From Epiperipatus broadwayi (Eukaryota > Onychophora > Udeonychophora > Euonychophora > Peripatidae), in the NCBI GenBank assembly GCA_028023455.1, contig JAQFVV010006215.1:3889230-3953229 (forward strand): a stretch of DNA of 64,000 nucleotides, given 5' to 3'. A program made the position numbers and the translations under genes. The notes under the pieces were generated by a model. That model had not been told where the DNA came from, searched no databases, and worked only from the letters and a program-made list of their open reading frames with translations. How positions within the stretch are numbered: position 1 is the stretch's first letter; every line of letters begins with the position of its first letter. Below are positions 1 to 12,066 of the stretch, in pieces.

Positions 1-2700
1 GTGCTCATATACCCTATATTTTATATCTTCATAATAGATATTTTGACATTTTCGCTAGTATTTTAAACTAATTAAATGTTGAATTTCATTTTATTCTTAA
101 TTTGGACCTTATACTTGTTACCATTATTTAAAAATAATATTTTAATAATTAATGCTAGAAAAGATTATGTTAATTGACAAGAGATCATAAACTTCCACAC
201 GCAATCACTAATACCCATCATTTAGTTGTATACTATAGCGCAAAAATTCCAATCTGTCCAACTTTTGTCACATTAAAACATATTAACAGATGAAATATAT
301 ATATACGACAAAAAAGTAAACTCATAATCTATCGAAATAAAAGGCAACTCATTGACATAGAACTTAATTTAATATCATCTAATCGATTTCGATATGAATT
401 TTCTCAAGAAGCCATTTTTAAAATTTATCATGTGATAACGAATATTCTTCAGCATTATACACTGTCCTAGTGGTCATCACCAAAAATAAACTCGTGAAAA
501 AAACAAAAAAATACGTTTTTTGCTCCTTCCTTTTTTTTTAAAATTTATACATATATACACGTCCATTATACACACTCTTGTGCATTCATTTGTTTTTGAT
601 TTTCTTTTACATATTAACTTCCTCATGATGACATTTAAAAATTTATCATGTGACAATCAATGTTTTACAGCTTTGAACACTCTATAGAGATCATCACCAG
701 AAATAAACTCATAAAAAAACCCAAACAAAATTTTTTTCTTCTCTTATTTTAAATTTACACACACACACCTATATATATCCATTATACATGCTCTTGTTCA
801 TTCATATCCTTTCTACCTTAACTACTATCTATCACCAAATAAACAATTAATTTGTCTTATACTATCAATATTTATATAAATATACATACATATACATAAT
901 TATATATTACAATTTCCAATTACCTAATACTGATCATTTCCCTGCAATTTTATACACCCATTAACCATATTAATACATTTATCTATGTTTTCTTGTATAT
1001 ATAATGTTTCATAATATTTTCTTCCTCTAAAATTTTTACTATACCTTTATTACATTTATAATTTCCACACAATTTATTATATGTCCTGTTTCTAAGTAAT
1101 GATTATACAGTCCAAACTTAATATCTTTTTTTTCTTACTCTATTATGCTCTTTAGTTCTTTCAATCACAGTTTTCCTTAGTTGCCTTACATATAATATTG
1201 CATTTGTTACATATTATATAAATATTTTTCTATTCTATTATTAATACATTTTTGCATTGCATAACCATTTTCTTAAATATTTACTATTCTTTCATTCTAT
1301 ATTTACTTCATCATTTAAATTATATTTATTCAATATCATATATACTTCTGCTGACTATACAATTGAAATCCACTTTTTAACTTTATAGAGCAATAGAAAG
1401 TAAAGATATTAATATTTTCCATTGCCAAATGAATAATTTCTGGAGTGATTTCATGGCAAAGTCTTATAAATATATCATTGCCATTTCGTTAAAATCAATC
1501 GTTTCCTAATAAACATGTTAACGTTTTTAACAATGAAGCCAAAAATTTTGAGAGTCATGTTGTGATAAAAATAACAAAGAAATAGAAAAGAAAAAATGAA
1601 TTTAAACTTAAATTGGTATCACTGTTGTAATAATAAAAAATTAAAAAGCTAAGTAGAGATGGGCTGAAAAGAAGATAATTTTGAACTGGAAAAGTATTGG
1701 CTGAATAATAAATATCACCATAGAAAACTTATTTGGACATAAAATGATGAAGATTGCAGTAAGCATTGTGTAAAAAATAAGTATGCAAAAGATCGATTTT
1801 ATAAATTTAGTATTACAAAAATTTCTATTTTCAAATTGCCGAATAATTTTTATTTTGTTAGATGAAAACTTTCTAAAAAAGAGGCTAATTTGCTAAGTAA
1901 AATAGTTCATAAACGGTATCTGAATAAATATATTACAGTAGTAAGTTGTTTGATGTTAATCAAACATTTAAAATTTTATGAATCTTAGTTGCCTCTGACC
2001 AGAACAAAACATAAACAAAAACTGTTTTAACTATTTTTTTTAGTTCTACAACCCATATGTAATACATATATTTCACTAAAACTATGATTAAGACATTTTA
2101 GAAATTAAAATTATAACGATCGATAATAATTCTAGTAAAGAGTAATTAATGTAAATTTCTTTAAACAATAATATACAATCAAGCATATTTTTCTCACCAC
2201 AAAACTAATAAGCATTTTAATATTATTTAAATACTATTACGGCCATAGTGTACATTCTTGTTCTTACATGTTAAAATCGTAAAAAAAATAAAATCAGCGC
2301 CAATTCTCGAAAAAATTGCAACAATAATTTTAGTATTTTTAAAAATAGAAAAGTAGCTGTAAAATGTGTCTTATATTAAACAGTAAAATTTGAATTTTTA
2401 ATATACAATGTTTTGGTTTCTTTGGGTAAGTGATGCGCCTATATGCATACTTATATGTACAAATTACATTACATTTACTTCATTATAAAGTTTTTTTGGA
2501 AATATTTTTTGTTAAGATTGATTTTCTGTTTTTCGTGAACGATTCTCTGAATTAATTTAACACACACACACACACATTTTTAAATATTTTTTGTTAAGAA
2601 TTATCAAAAAACAAGAATGAATGAATTTTTTTTTTTGTAAATTATTCTCTGTATTAAGTTAGCGCACATACACACAAGGTTTGTAAAAAATTGTTTTTTG
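1..2700. other. AT-rich non-coding DNA with a 219-bp tandem duplication
   Basis: No coding frame I can support. Two direct copies of a segment start at 412 and 631 (shared start ATTTATCATGTGA). They run through matching CATCACCARAAATAAACTC blocks to about 592 and 811, giving a period near 219 bp. Short (CA)n and (TA)n tracts occur near 750-900 and 2560. The rest shows no recognisable structure. Confidence 0.6.
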
Positions 2701-2781
2701 ATAACTTGGTTTTTTTTTTTTTTTAAGAAAATTTTTATTCTATAGCTATATTGAATGTTACAAATACAAAAATGATATCAA

Positions 2782-3174
2782 TTACATATCTATTTGAAGT
2801 AAAGTAGATCCAACCTTCTCCCATGTTGCTCTTATGATATAGCTTGGAGCAATTAGTTGGTCCTTTTTCATGATTTTCTCCATGACATTCTTAAATTTAG
2901 TCCCATGAGGGTCTCTCATTCCTTCAATTGTGACTTTACATCTGACACACCACAGGGCATAATTCACGAAAATTGCCAGTCTTATGTCTGTAAATAAACC
3001 CTGACCTATATAATCTTTAATTGATTTGTAGTTTGCACTTGTATTGCTGTACCATTTATGAGATATCGATCTATAATTGGACATAATGGGACATTTAAGA
3101 AAAATATGATCAATTGATTCCTCCTCTCTCTCACATACCTGGCACACAGGCTTGACAGAGCACTTGCTATTCAA
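2782..3174 (-). pseudogene. C-terminal fragment of a LINE ORF2 (zf-RVT-like)
   Basis: An open frame of 130 codons on the minus strand. Near its start it has a cysteine-histidine cluster, CQVCEREEESIDHIFLKC. This is the C-x2-C...H-x4-C pattern of the zinc-binding region that follows the reverse transcriptase domain in many non-LTR retrotransposon ORF2 proteins. The remaining ~100 residues (WYSNTSANY..., ending in LLQIDM) have no motif I recognise and end close to the element's poly(A) tail. No catalytic reverse transcriptase motif is present, so this is a 5'-truncated remnant. Its upstream neighbour at 3175-3406 is the same element's endonuclease region in the opposite orientation. It cannot make a functional enzyme. 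Confidence 0.7.
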
Positions 3175-3406
3175 AATTGGATAGTCAGATGCCAGCCAAA
3201 TATCGTATGCATAGCAGAGACCAAATTACATCTAAATTCATGTTGTAAAATTGATCAGATTCTCCAAAATCTGGGCTTCTTCAAATACTCAATTTCAATG
3301 GTACCAGCAGGAGGCGTAGCTATTTTAATCAATTACAAGAAAGATCCTCCTACTAGCTTCAAAATTCTGCATCTAGATTCAAATTGCCTAATTGCTAACC
3401 TAAAAT
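3175..3406 (+). pseudogene. LINE endonuclease-domain fragment, inverted
   Basis: One open plus-strand frame of about 77 codons reads through to a stop just past the insertion edge. Recognisable pieces are NIVCIAETKL (the Glu-containing motif of exonuclease-endonuclease-phosphatase LINE nucleases), then NLGFFKYSIS, then AGGVAILINYKK. The later Asp and His catalytic motifs are absent because the fragment stops early. It is joined head to head with the minus-strand C-terminal fragment at about 3175. The frame continues into flanking DNA only by chance. Confidence 0.65.
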
Positions 3407-3418
3407 ATAACTTGGTTT

Positions 3419-6009
3419 GTTGTCCTTTATTTCTATAGAAAATCCAAATGTTTTTTCGATTTCTTTACATTGCGCAGTATTTGTTTTTTTGTTGATGTTG
3501 TTATTGTTTCTTTAAATTTGTTATTAACTAAAAAATTATTGGAAAGGCGGAATAGGAAAACATGTATAATATTCATTACATATATATTATTTCGAATCTA
3601 TACCACTGAGTAGTTATTTATAATCAATATTATGCAGAAATTGATATTTACGACAATCTATTTTATTTTCCCATTTGAGTAGGAAATTTTTTTACTGGTA
3701 TGTGGCGACATCAAAGTACGCATTGCATTAGGTAATGAATTGCAAATCTGCATAACTTTAAAAGATAAGAATTGTTGTTTATATATTTTAAAACTCAGGT
3801 GCAGATCTTCATAATTTACATTTTGAAAACTATTCTGGTTGTAAACAATTAATATGAAAATAAAAACAATTGCTAATCAAAAAAGTTACGTCCCTTTATG
3901 ATTTTTCAATCACTCTCTATATATATTCACCTTTTTGTTTCTCATCAGTGTATTTCTCATCTCAACCTTACCACATCGCAAACATTTATTAGCACTGAAA
4001 GCCCATGTATGCATTTTAGGCCCTGCATTATTTTTCAGATGAGTTAAACAAATGAAATAATTTTTTATATATACACTTACATAATGAGCACAGAGTAAAA
4101 AAAAAAAATTAAAAAAATAAATAAATACAAATTTACAAAGCGCTTTTGGTACGCCATGAAACTGGTATACAGTATCGAATGCGTCTGGTGAATGTGTTTT
4201 TATTTTTTTCTCTGTGGAATATTTATATACGTGTTGGATATTTATATTTGGACTAGAGTTGTTGATTTATTTATAATGAGCACACACACACATATATATA
4301 TATATATATTTGAATAATAACTTTGTTGTAAATGGTTAGTGGTTGTTTGACTCCTAAAAAAATATGGAATTATCCAAAAACAATTCGGGATCAAAATCTT
4401 ATAATGATAAATCTTGTTTAAAAACTATTGGACATATTTTAAACACCGTGCCAAACATGATATAACAATAATAAGTAATAACATATATCTGTATCTCTCG
4501 TAGAGTTAAGCATATATATGAACATGCCATTGCTTGTACATGAGTATACAATATATAAATTCATCTTTTCGTTTGGCGAGTATACTATTATGTATGCATT
4601 CTAATTTTGATTTCCTTGAAAATAAATTTTGTAAGATTTTAATGTTCTTAATTATGAAGCTAATTATAGTTTTAATTCTTTTTTTAATGAAGATAGTGGT
4701 ATATATATGAGTGAGTCTTAGAAAATTCAAAATTTTTAGAAAACAATTTTTCATTGTAAACAGTGTATCCATTGATTTTTGGAAAAGAAATATAGGAAAA
4801 AATGCAAGAATAGCCATTAAATTTAACTAGTTTTACATTTTTCTGATTAAGATAGAAAGGATTTTCTTTTTCCAAATCAAAATTGTTGTATTTTTATTGG
4901 AGTATAATAAGTTGTTTTAGGGAAGATGAGCATGTCTATAAACAAAACTTTTGCGAGAATGGAAAGATAAGTTTTTGAAAGTGTGCCTATTGTTTTATCA
5001 ATTGGTGTATAAAAGTTGGATAACAGTGAATAAAAAAAAAAATCAAGAAATATTTGACTAGGATCCAGTAAAAGTGAGTGAAAACCGTTTTTCCAGACAA
5101 TTTTCCAAATACGAGATTTATTTGTATTAAATTAAATGGTATTCTTTATTATACTTATCCAGCATGAAAGACTGTTTAAGAAAACTTTTTAGAAGAAAAT
5201 AGGATTATAAGATTCTTCATATAAGAAATGGTAAATGTTTAATTTGAATTTCTAGAAGATCTCTTTCATATGAATAAGAAGAGAGTTAATATATGAAAGT
5301 AATGTGGGTTTCATGTTTTATCATGAAATTAATGATTAAAAAGAGATAGTGAATGAGAATTCTGAATTATTGCAATATTTTGACAAGTTTTGGAATGAGT
5401 ATGGAATCAAAGAATGCAGTAATATCTAATTCTATAGTGATCGATGTAGATTTCTTGTTTTATCTAATAATATTAAATCATGTAATCACTAAGTAAGTGG
5501 GAAAGTCCTTTTTCACAAAGTGAAATTTGAAACAGAACAATGAATTGAATAATATAGGGGTTTAAAGATTTTATATAATTTTAATTAAAAAGGGAGTTAT
5601 ACTTACATATAAGTTAAGTTTTAAGACGGAAGAACTACTTATTTGGTAATTCTAAGCTGTATAAAGCTGGAACAAAAACAAAACAGGAGAGAAAATTAAC
5701 TGCAAGGATGAGTTTGTAACTTATCTTAGATTATGTATTTTGGATATTCTATTCTCTCCTGTGATTTTCAATAGTTTGATGAGGTTAATATTTTGAGTTG
5801 ATTTTCAGTATCTAGTTAAATATCTTTCAACCAGTTGTGAGTAATCTGTAGTTAGGATTGCTACTTGTTTTTGAATAATAATCGATAATATTACTTAAAA
5901 ACTTGTAGAGATGTTTATTAACATTTTAAATCTTATTCAAATCCTTTAATTTTCCAGTGGTGAATTGTTATTTTAGTGTGTATTGATTACTTATAGAAGA
6001 AATATTAGT
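3419..6009. other. AT-rich DNA, nothing recognised
   Basis: No coding frame, RNA gene or clear mobile-element end was found. A short (CA)n(TA)n microsatellite lies at 4278-4311. Small open frames between 4506 and 4875 overlap on the same strand, are low-complexity (Phe, Ile, Lys-rich), and are not supported as genes. Confidence 0.5.
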
Positions 6010-6121
6010 GATAAGTGAAAATAGGTCTGTATTAGGTCGATGGCAAAATCTTGACATGAACATAAATTTCAACAAGTTTGACACATCAATTAAATTGTAA
6101 TAATTCTCTATTTATATATGA

Positions 6122-6195
6122 ACAATGATTGCTGGTTTAATATGAAATATGTATCTTGGGGATCATACATCTTTTTCACATATCTTTCTCCATGT
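6122..6195 (+). ncRNA. Decayed hammerhead-like motif, family A copy 1
   Basis: This position aligns with the intact core at 6450, but the conserved CTGATGA has decayed to AATGATT. Stem III is the best preserved part: GAAATATGTA pairs with the later CACATATC. That gives A-U, U-A, A-U, U-A, G-C, U-A next to a possible AUC cleavage triplet at 6182-6184. Stem I is weak (TTTCTCC). It is probably inactive, but useful for reconstructing the family by covariation. Confidence 0.35.
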
Positions 6196-6449
6196 GATTA
6201 TAATTTCATTCCTCCACAAGATGTTAAAGGTGGATAAAAACCAGTCCCTACCTTGAGTAAGAGTGGTATAGTGAAAATTACACTACAGAAATATTATTTA
6301 TTATTGGACAATCTCTAGTTTAATGAATGACTATTCAAAACTATTAATATACTTCCATGAAGTGATTTGTGTCAAAGTTGTGAGGGTAGCAAATTTGACA
6401 CTTATTAATATACTGAACAATGATAAAGATATGTGTAAGAGATTGTGGT

Positions 6450-6528
6450 CTGGCCAACTGATGAGAGCTAGTTCAGGATGAAATATGCATCTTAGGGATC
6501 ATAGATCTTTTTCACATGTCTTTGGTCA
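6450..6528 (+). ncRNA. Hammerhead-ribozyme-like motif, family A copy 2
   Basis: The core CTGATGA is at 6458-6464, the second core element GAAA at 6480-6483, and the candidate cleavage triplet GTC at 6518-6520. Stem I pairs GGCCAA (6452-6457) with TTGGTC (6522-6527), leaving one extra T beside the cleavage site. Stem III pairs ATATG after GAA with CATGT before the site, with a ~25-nt loop. Stem II (GAGCTAGTTCAGGAT) is partly decayed; the 59655-59735 copy keeps a perfect GTGCTG/CAGCAC hairpin there. The order of parts is that of a type I hammerhead. Activity is untested. Confidence 0.5.
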
Positions 6529-7026
6529 TATGTTTATGATTGCGTTCCTACACAAGGTGTTAAAAGTGGATAGAAATCAATTCCTACCTTTCATGAGACT
6601 GGTCTAATGATTATCCATTATTAGATAATGAATATCCATTATTAGATAATCTCTAATCTAATAAATGACTAATAAAAATTATTAATTAACACAATATTCA
6701 TTTTAAAATTTATTTTTGATTCACTTTGTACTATTTTCTAGATTTTGATTTTTGTGATAGCTAATCAATAAAATTAATGTGTTGGTTTTTTTTTAGCAAC
6801 GATTTATGTAAATTTATTTAGCTTTTAATTGCAATAGCGATTTTAAAAAATCCATCACCTATTGTACAGTTGATAAATCCATTTTTAATAATGTAAATAA
6901 TTAAATATTTTGTTTATTGTATTTTTTATATTTATAATACAACCTACCATTATTTTGAATATGTTAGAAATTCATTATGAGATTGCTGATTTCAAATTGC
7001 GCAAATAAATGATATTTTAAACTTAT

Positions 7027-8618
7027 TGTGCCAATGCCTAATTGGCACATGTATATAAAATAATTTTGTATAAAAATTATTAACAAAATCTTTCGGAAAA
7101 AAGAATTTGAAATAAAAGTTACAATTAATTACTTTAAAGAGGGGAGAGGGAGTTTTCCTATAAAAAAAATTAAAAGTTAAAAATCTCTTTTCATTCCAGT
7201 TTAGTAGAATAAATGCGTAGATATGTGCGATGGAAAATAGAAATAAATGTTAGCTCATTAATAAGATAAATGCATGTTAGAATAATATTAAAAAAAAAAG
7301 AATAATAATTGAAATGAAATGTATTTAAAAACACAGTGGTGGGCTACTAAAGATATAAAAACAATACATTTATGAAAGCTACTACTAATCAAACAATCAA
7401 TCAAAAAACACGTTGTCATAGGACTAGTTATCAAGGAATTTCGACAACACCTATTGCACTTATTCCCAGAGGATATCAAAATGAAAACAATTCACAGATA
7501 TAAATAGCTAGATTTTATCGGACAGGCTAGTTTTGAGTTTGCAATTCAGTCTAGTTTCCAGTGACAGTTTGTTTCAGTACAATTTCTATTATGTATACAG
7601 AAACCAACATGCACTGTTGAGCAGCCTTGGAAATATATGCTTGTGCTCCAGCCTTTTTGTCCAACAAGATCATCAAAACCTGCCTGTGAAATAATGTCTT
7701 CATAACAACTCCGAAATCCTCCGTCAAACGTTCAACTGTCTTCAAGAATAAAACAAATGGATTCGCATAAAATCTCTTCAAGAATCGTCAAAATCTAACC
7801 GGTTAGATATAATCCATCATAAGCAGCAGAAGCAGCCAACGACAAGAAAAAAAATCCTAGGTATATATTTTATTATGATCATTTATACGTAGTAGTCACC
7901 ACTAATCCGTAAATATTCAAGATTCAAATTATATGAACTCTATCGTACATAAAATGAACTATTGATATGTGTGTGTAAGTTTCAAATGCTATTAATGCTT
8001 TATTATTATGTTTGTGAATGTGAAATGATTTAAAGGTCAAAGATTATTTATGCTTTTTTCTTAAAATATATTATCATGTGTTAATTTAAAAAAAATGTGC
8101 GTGTGTTAAAATTGGATTTATAGAAATGTTTATAATGCGTTAATGTTAGTTAATAAATTATCTTTCAAACTTAATTAATGATAAGTAAAATAAATTATCT
8201 TTAAATATAAACTTTATTTGTCGGTCAATTCTTCTTACCAACCTTTTATTAATTATTTCCACCACCAATTTTTGTATAATTTGTTATTGAATAAAATTAG
8301 ACTGAGCTCGTTTGAGGAAATGTTTCGAGCGCTGGATTATGAGCCTACTGCCCGAATACGTTAGTCCTTTGGACTAGCTGGCGCCGGGAGTTTACTCCGA
8401 AACAAATAAAGTATTTGGATAGTAGGGGTTTGAATCTAGCAGCCGAGATGGGCCATTGTTGATAGTTAAAGCTATCAATAAGATCTCCCATTTTTCTCGA
8501 ACGTGCCGGCTCATTCACATATCATTTATAAGATTATAAATGTATATGAAAGGAGTTTGAAATGGGTCAAAACTTATATACGTATAAGTAAGTGGTTTCA
8601 GCGGTTCGACCCGGTACA
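7027..8618 (+). repeat. 5' LTR of retrotransposon 1
   Basis: It starts TGTGCCAATGCCTA and ends CCCGGTACA. The first 23 bases are an inverted repeat (TGTGCCAAT / ATTGGCACA, 5-nt spacer). A possible TATA box (GTATATAAAA) lies just after it. A GC-richer block at 8318-8480, including CAAATAAAGTATTTGG (possible polyadenylation signal AATAAA), is also conserved in the solo LTR at 50 kb and is probably functional R/U5 sequence. Small minus-strand open frames at 7288-7781 recur in the 3' LTR and are not genes. Confidence 0.88.
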
Positions 8619-9041
8619 TAAATGGCTCTACCCAATGTTTGGGGCAGACCCGTCAAAAATGACAGTTAATTAAATACTTTGTTTCTTGTTTAAAAATAAA
8701 AACCTTAAAGAAATCTAAATTATGTATGTGAAAGTGTATTAAATTAAAAATAAAAAAAGAATTGACCGAAACTTTTTTTCTTACTTCTTTAAATGAAAAG
8801 AGATTTTGTGCTATTTACATTATTTAAAATAAATCATTCGTTAAATCAGAGACAGTTGATGTTTGGGCGGAATTAAAGCATTAAGATCGGGTAGGATAAA
8901 CGGACAAAGGAGGGCGGAGCCAGCGTGTATTTCCAGTTTAGAAAGAAATCGATAAAATAGAAATTAGTAAACTTATGAGCGTGAATAGAATATAATATTA
9001 AAGAAAAATAATATAAGAAAGTAAAGTTTAAAATTATAAAT

Positions 9042-10466
9042 ATGACAAGAAATAAACCTAAAATGGAGACTCAAGGTAAAAAAAGCAGACAATGTTCCCA
9101 GCGAGGAACAAAATAAAAATGAAACTAGTGAAATAGAAAAGATGCCCAGTGAAGAAAAAATAGAAACTCAAGCAAAAGAAGTAGAGAATGCCTCTAGTGA
9201 GGAACAAAAAGATAAAAACAAAAAAGAGATTGAGCAAAAAAAAGAGAATAGGGAAGTCATAGCGTTATTAACTAGCATGTTTGAAAAACTAAAAGAAACA
9301 GCCGAAGAATATAAAAAAATAGCTGAAGAGCTTAAAAACCAAAATAATGAAATGAAGAGTAAATTGGAAGGGCAAGCTGAAATTCTTGAAAAGTTAAAGG
9401 ACCAGATCGAAATGGGCCAGAATAAAATAAAAGAAGAAATTAGGGAGGAAATAGAAGAGATTAAAACACAAGTAGAAAATCAAATAGAGACCGCTTACCA
9501 AGCAATTGAAAAAAATAAGATAGAAAAGTAATTGAAGAGATAAAAGTCAGAATGACGGATTTAGCTTGGAAAGTAAATCAAAAGGGTAGTAAAAATAGTT
9601 TGCAAACGGAAATAAAACAGTGTGACCACTTGAGTGCAAACATGCACATTATAAACAATCCGGCAATTGTGAACCAGTTTTTGAAAATACGGATATTTTC
9701 TGGCCATCAAGGTGAAGCTCCTATGGAGCATTTAAATAGTTTGGAGCGCTATTTCACTCTAAATCAATTCAGTGAGGAGGCTATGATGCAATAGCGTGTA
9801 GCCATTTACAAGGGGGTCTCAATTTTGATGGGACTCTTTATATAAAAAACCCGTCACTTTTGCCAAATATAAAAGTGCTGTTTTAGCTAGTTATTGGAAC
9901 AAAGATTATCAGGAAAATCTTTGTCACCAGATCTCGCAAGATAAATGGCGACCTGGTGAACCGTTTGTTTCTTTTTTTAGAAGGCAAGTGGCGAAATTAC
10001 GCTCTTTGACAGCAGACCCACTATCTGAACAACAAATTGTCAGGATAGTCCGCCATAGTTTTCCTCATAATGTCGAGCAAATGCTCATAGGAACTGAAAG
10101 GAAAACAGTGGAACAAATGGCGGAATTGTTGAGCGCTTTCGACAGAGCTAGACCAACTTTTGATATGAGAGATAGAGGATTCAAACCCCAACTTAGAGAG
10201 CCAGCTGTAAATGCCATAAGATATAGACATAGGTCGAATTTGGGGAGTCCCCGGAGGAGACGTTATTCTAATAGTCCCGAGAGAACAAAAATCTTTTGAA
10301 TAACTGACAGCGATCCTGACATCTCTCATACTAGATTTAAGGAAAGGCCCAGGGGTGATTCTCAATCCCCAGCACAAGTGGCTATATGCAGAAAAAAAAA
10401 TATGATAAAGAACCGCCAGACAAAAATTAAAAATATTAATCTGATGGATTCGCTGGCTTGACCTAG
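9042..10466 (+). pseudogene. gag: Broken gag of LTR retrotransposon 1
   Basis: The likely start is the ATG at 9042 (MTRNKPKMETQGKK). A frame change in an A-run near 9080 leads to the frame entered at 9142, which holds a Lys/Glu-rich coiled coil (about 130 residues, heptad-like KLKE...EELKNQ). A second shift at about 9531 leads to 9552-9794, where FSGHQGEAPMEHLNSLERYF matches the N-terminal part of Ty3/Gypsy capsid proteins. A third break is followed by an ATG-less frame from about 9829, with KWRPGEPFVSFFRRQVAKLR, the conserved GE-x-V-x-x-F-x-x-x-x-x-x-L region. This continues to 10299 with an Arg-rich tail. There is no CCHC zinc knuckle and no protease after it. At least three frameshifts or stops make it inactive in this copy. 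Confidence 0.8.
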
Positions 10467-12066
10467 TTATTAACAACCATGGACTCGGAATAATGGAAAA
10501 TGTTTAACAAAGTTTAATGAAATAAATGAAAAAATGAGCATCAAGTTAGTTGAATAATTAAAAATGATTAAAGGTAGTCTTAGTAAATAAATAATAATCT
10601 TAGAGTTTTTAAAATGTTAAAGCAACAATAAAACGATTTATGTCAAAACCCTCGATTATGTCTTATCGATGATATTGATATCCCAGCTCATAAGTCTAGA
10701 ACATAGCAGAGCATGACATACACAAAATAAATGTGTAAAATCAAATTAGACAAGCAAAATGATTATGTCAAAAACCCTTGATTATGTCTTATCGATTCTA
10801 TTGATATCCCAGCTCATAAGTCTAGAACATAGCGGAGTGTGACCTAAAAAAAAAAAAATGTGTAAAATCAAAATAGACAAGCAAAATGAAAATGTTTGTA
10901 GAATTAAATAAATGAAAAAGATAACAGGATTTCTAGAATAAAATCAAGTTAGATATTTGCATAACAAATGAATCGCAATAAAGTAAAACAGGTTTTTTTT
11001 TTCTGAGTACGCGCACATTAAAATAAAATAGTTTTGAATATACGCAAGTTAATAAAAGTTGAATAAATAATGGATCGTAATATAATAAAAATAGTTTTTC
11101 TGAATACACGCACATAGATAAAGAAGTTAAAATAATGGTTTAAAAATAGTATCATAAAACTAATATTTAAAGTAATGTTCGTAATGATTAAAAATCAATA
11201 TTATAAGATTAGTGTAAAGAAATATTTAAATAATGTTTCTTAAGGGTTATAAATAGTACTGGAATATAAATGAATAATGTAAAATATTGTTCGTGTAAAT
11301 TTGAAAATAAGGTTGGAAGATTATTAATAAAAAAATAAAAGTCAATCTAAGGTGTATTAAGAGAGTGTAAGTATACATGTGTATATACACGCACATACAC
11401 TGGTAATATTCGATAAATACGATACCTCATGCTGCGTATCTTAAATGTATTTATCCAGATATCCTTTTTTTGGTTATTTTCTTGGTACTGCTGCAACTTA
11501 TGATGAGTGCAAAAAGGGACTTATTTATTATAGATTCCCTGTAAGCAAGTCCAGTAATAACTCGATATCTAGAATATTAGTAGGTGTAGAATTATGCTGC
11601 ACGTATACACGTGTTAAATAAAGATGTTCGTAACGATTTACAAATAATATTAATAAGATTAGTAATAAAAATATAAAGTCAATCTAATGTGTATTAAGAG
11701 TGTGTAAGTATACATGGGTATATACGCGCACATACACTGGTAATATTTGGTAAATACGATACCTCATGCTGCGTATCTTAAATGTATTTATCCAGATATT
11801 CTTTTTTGGTTATTTTCTTGGTACTGCTGCACCTTATGATGAGTGCAGAAAGGGACTTATTTATTGTAGATTCCTTGTAAGCAAGTCCAGTAATAACTCG
11901 ATATCTAGAATATTAGTAGATGTAGAATTATGCTGCACGTATACACATGTGTAGGAATTATCTAAAATAATAAATTAATAAATCTTTACAGTCAACAATT
12001 AAAATTGCAAGAGATAAAATGGTCAAAAATGATGCATTTTACTCTAAATCGGAGGGGGGGGTGTAA
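10467..12066. repeat. Non-coding interior of LTR element 1 with two internal tandem duplications
   Basis: Where pol would be expected there are two duplications. One has a 125-bp period (10635-10759 and 10760-10887, shared core CCCAGCTCATAAGTCTAGAA). The other has a 337-bp period (about 11320-11621 and 11652-11952, shared core CTCATGCTGCGTATC). Between them, short GAATACACGCACAT-like phrases recur near 11005, 11037 and 11100. The frame at 11766-11954 lies inside the second duplication and has no coding support. The tract ends in the purine tract before the 3' LTR. Confidence 0.7.

Larger units (their letters stand above)
2701..3418 (-). mobile_element. 5'-inverted (twin-primed) LINE insertion with 12-bp target duplications
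   Basis: ATAACTTGGTTT occurs at 2701-2712 and again at 3407-3418, defining an insertion of 2713-3406. The insertion opens with a T-run (2713-2724), which is the poly(A) tail of a minus-strand element. It then holds a minus-strand frame for the C-terminal end of a LINE ORF2, and from about 3175 a plus-strand frame for the endonuclease domain. In the plus segment I read CIAETKL and GGVAILINYKK, as in apurinic-type LINE endonucleases. The 5' part is inverted and its most 5' sequence lies at the internal junction, exactly as twin priming predicts. Most of the element, including the reverse transcriptase core, is missing. Confidence 0.82.
6010..6692 (+). repeat. Family A repeat, direct dimer (unit about 336 bp)
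   Basis: Two head-to-tail copies of a unit seen at four other places in the window. Matching points are GAAATATG at 6143 and 6480. After each come GGGGATCATA or AGGGATCATA, a TTTTTCACAT block and RTGTTAAARGTGGATA. The first copy is followed by GTGAAAATTACACTACAG. Both end in AATGACTA...ATTAAT. Spacing between copies is about 336 bp. A hammerhead-like core begins each unit (see the ncRNA entries). The first copy probably starts near 6010, where TTTGACAC also occurs, as it does before the second copy at about 6396. Unit size, direct dimer and ribozyme core resemble metazoan retrozymes; that class assignment is inference. Confidence 0.6.

Noticed and set aside
7288-7781. Two minus-strand frames in the 5' LTR with counterparts in the 3' LTR
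   Set aside because: They repeat only because the LTRs repeat. The frames differ in length between copies and match no known protein.
10021-10476. 151-codon minus-strand frame
   Set aside because: Antisense shadow of the gag region of LTR element 1, which has clear capsid motifs on the plus strand.
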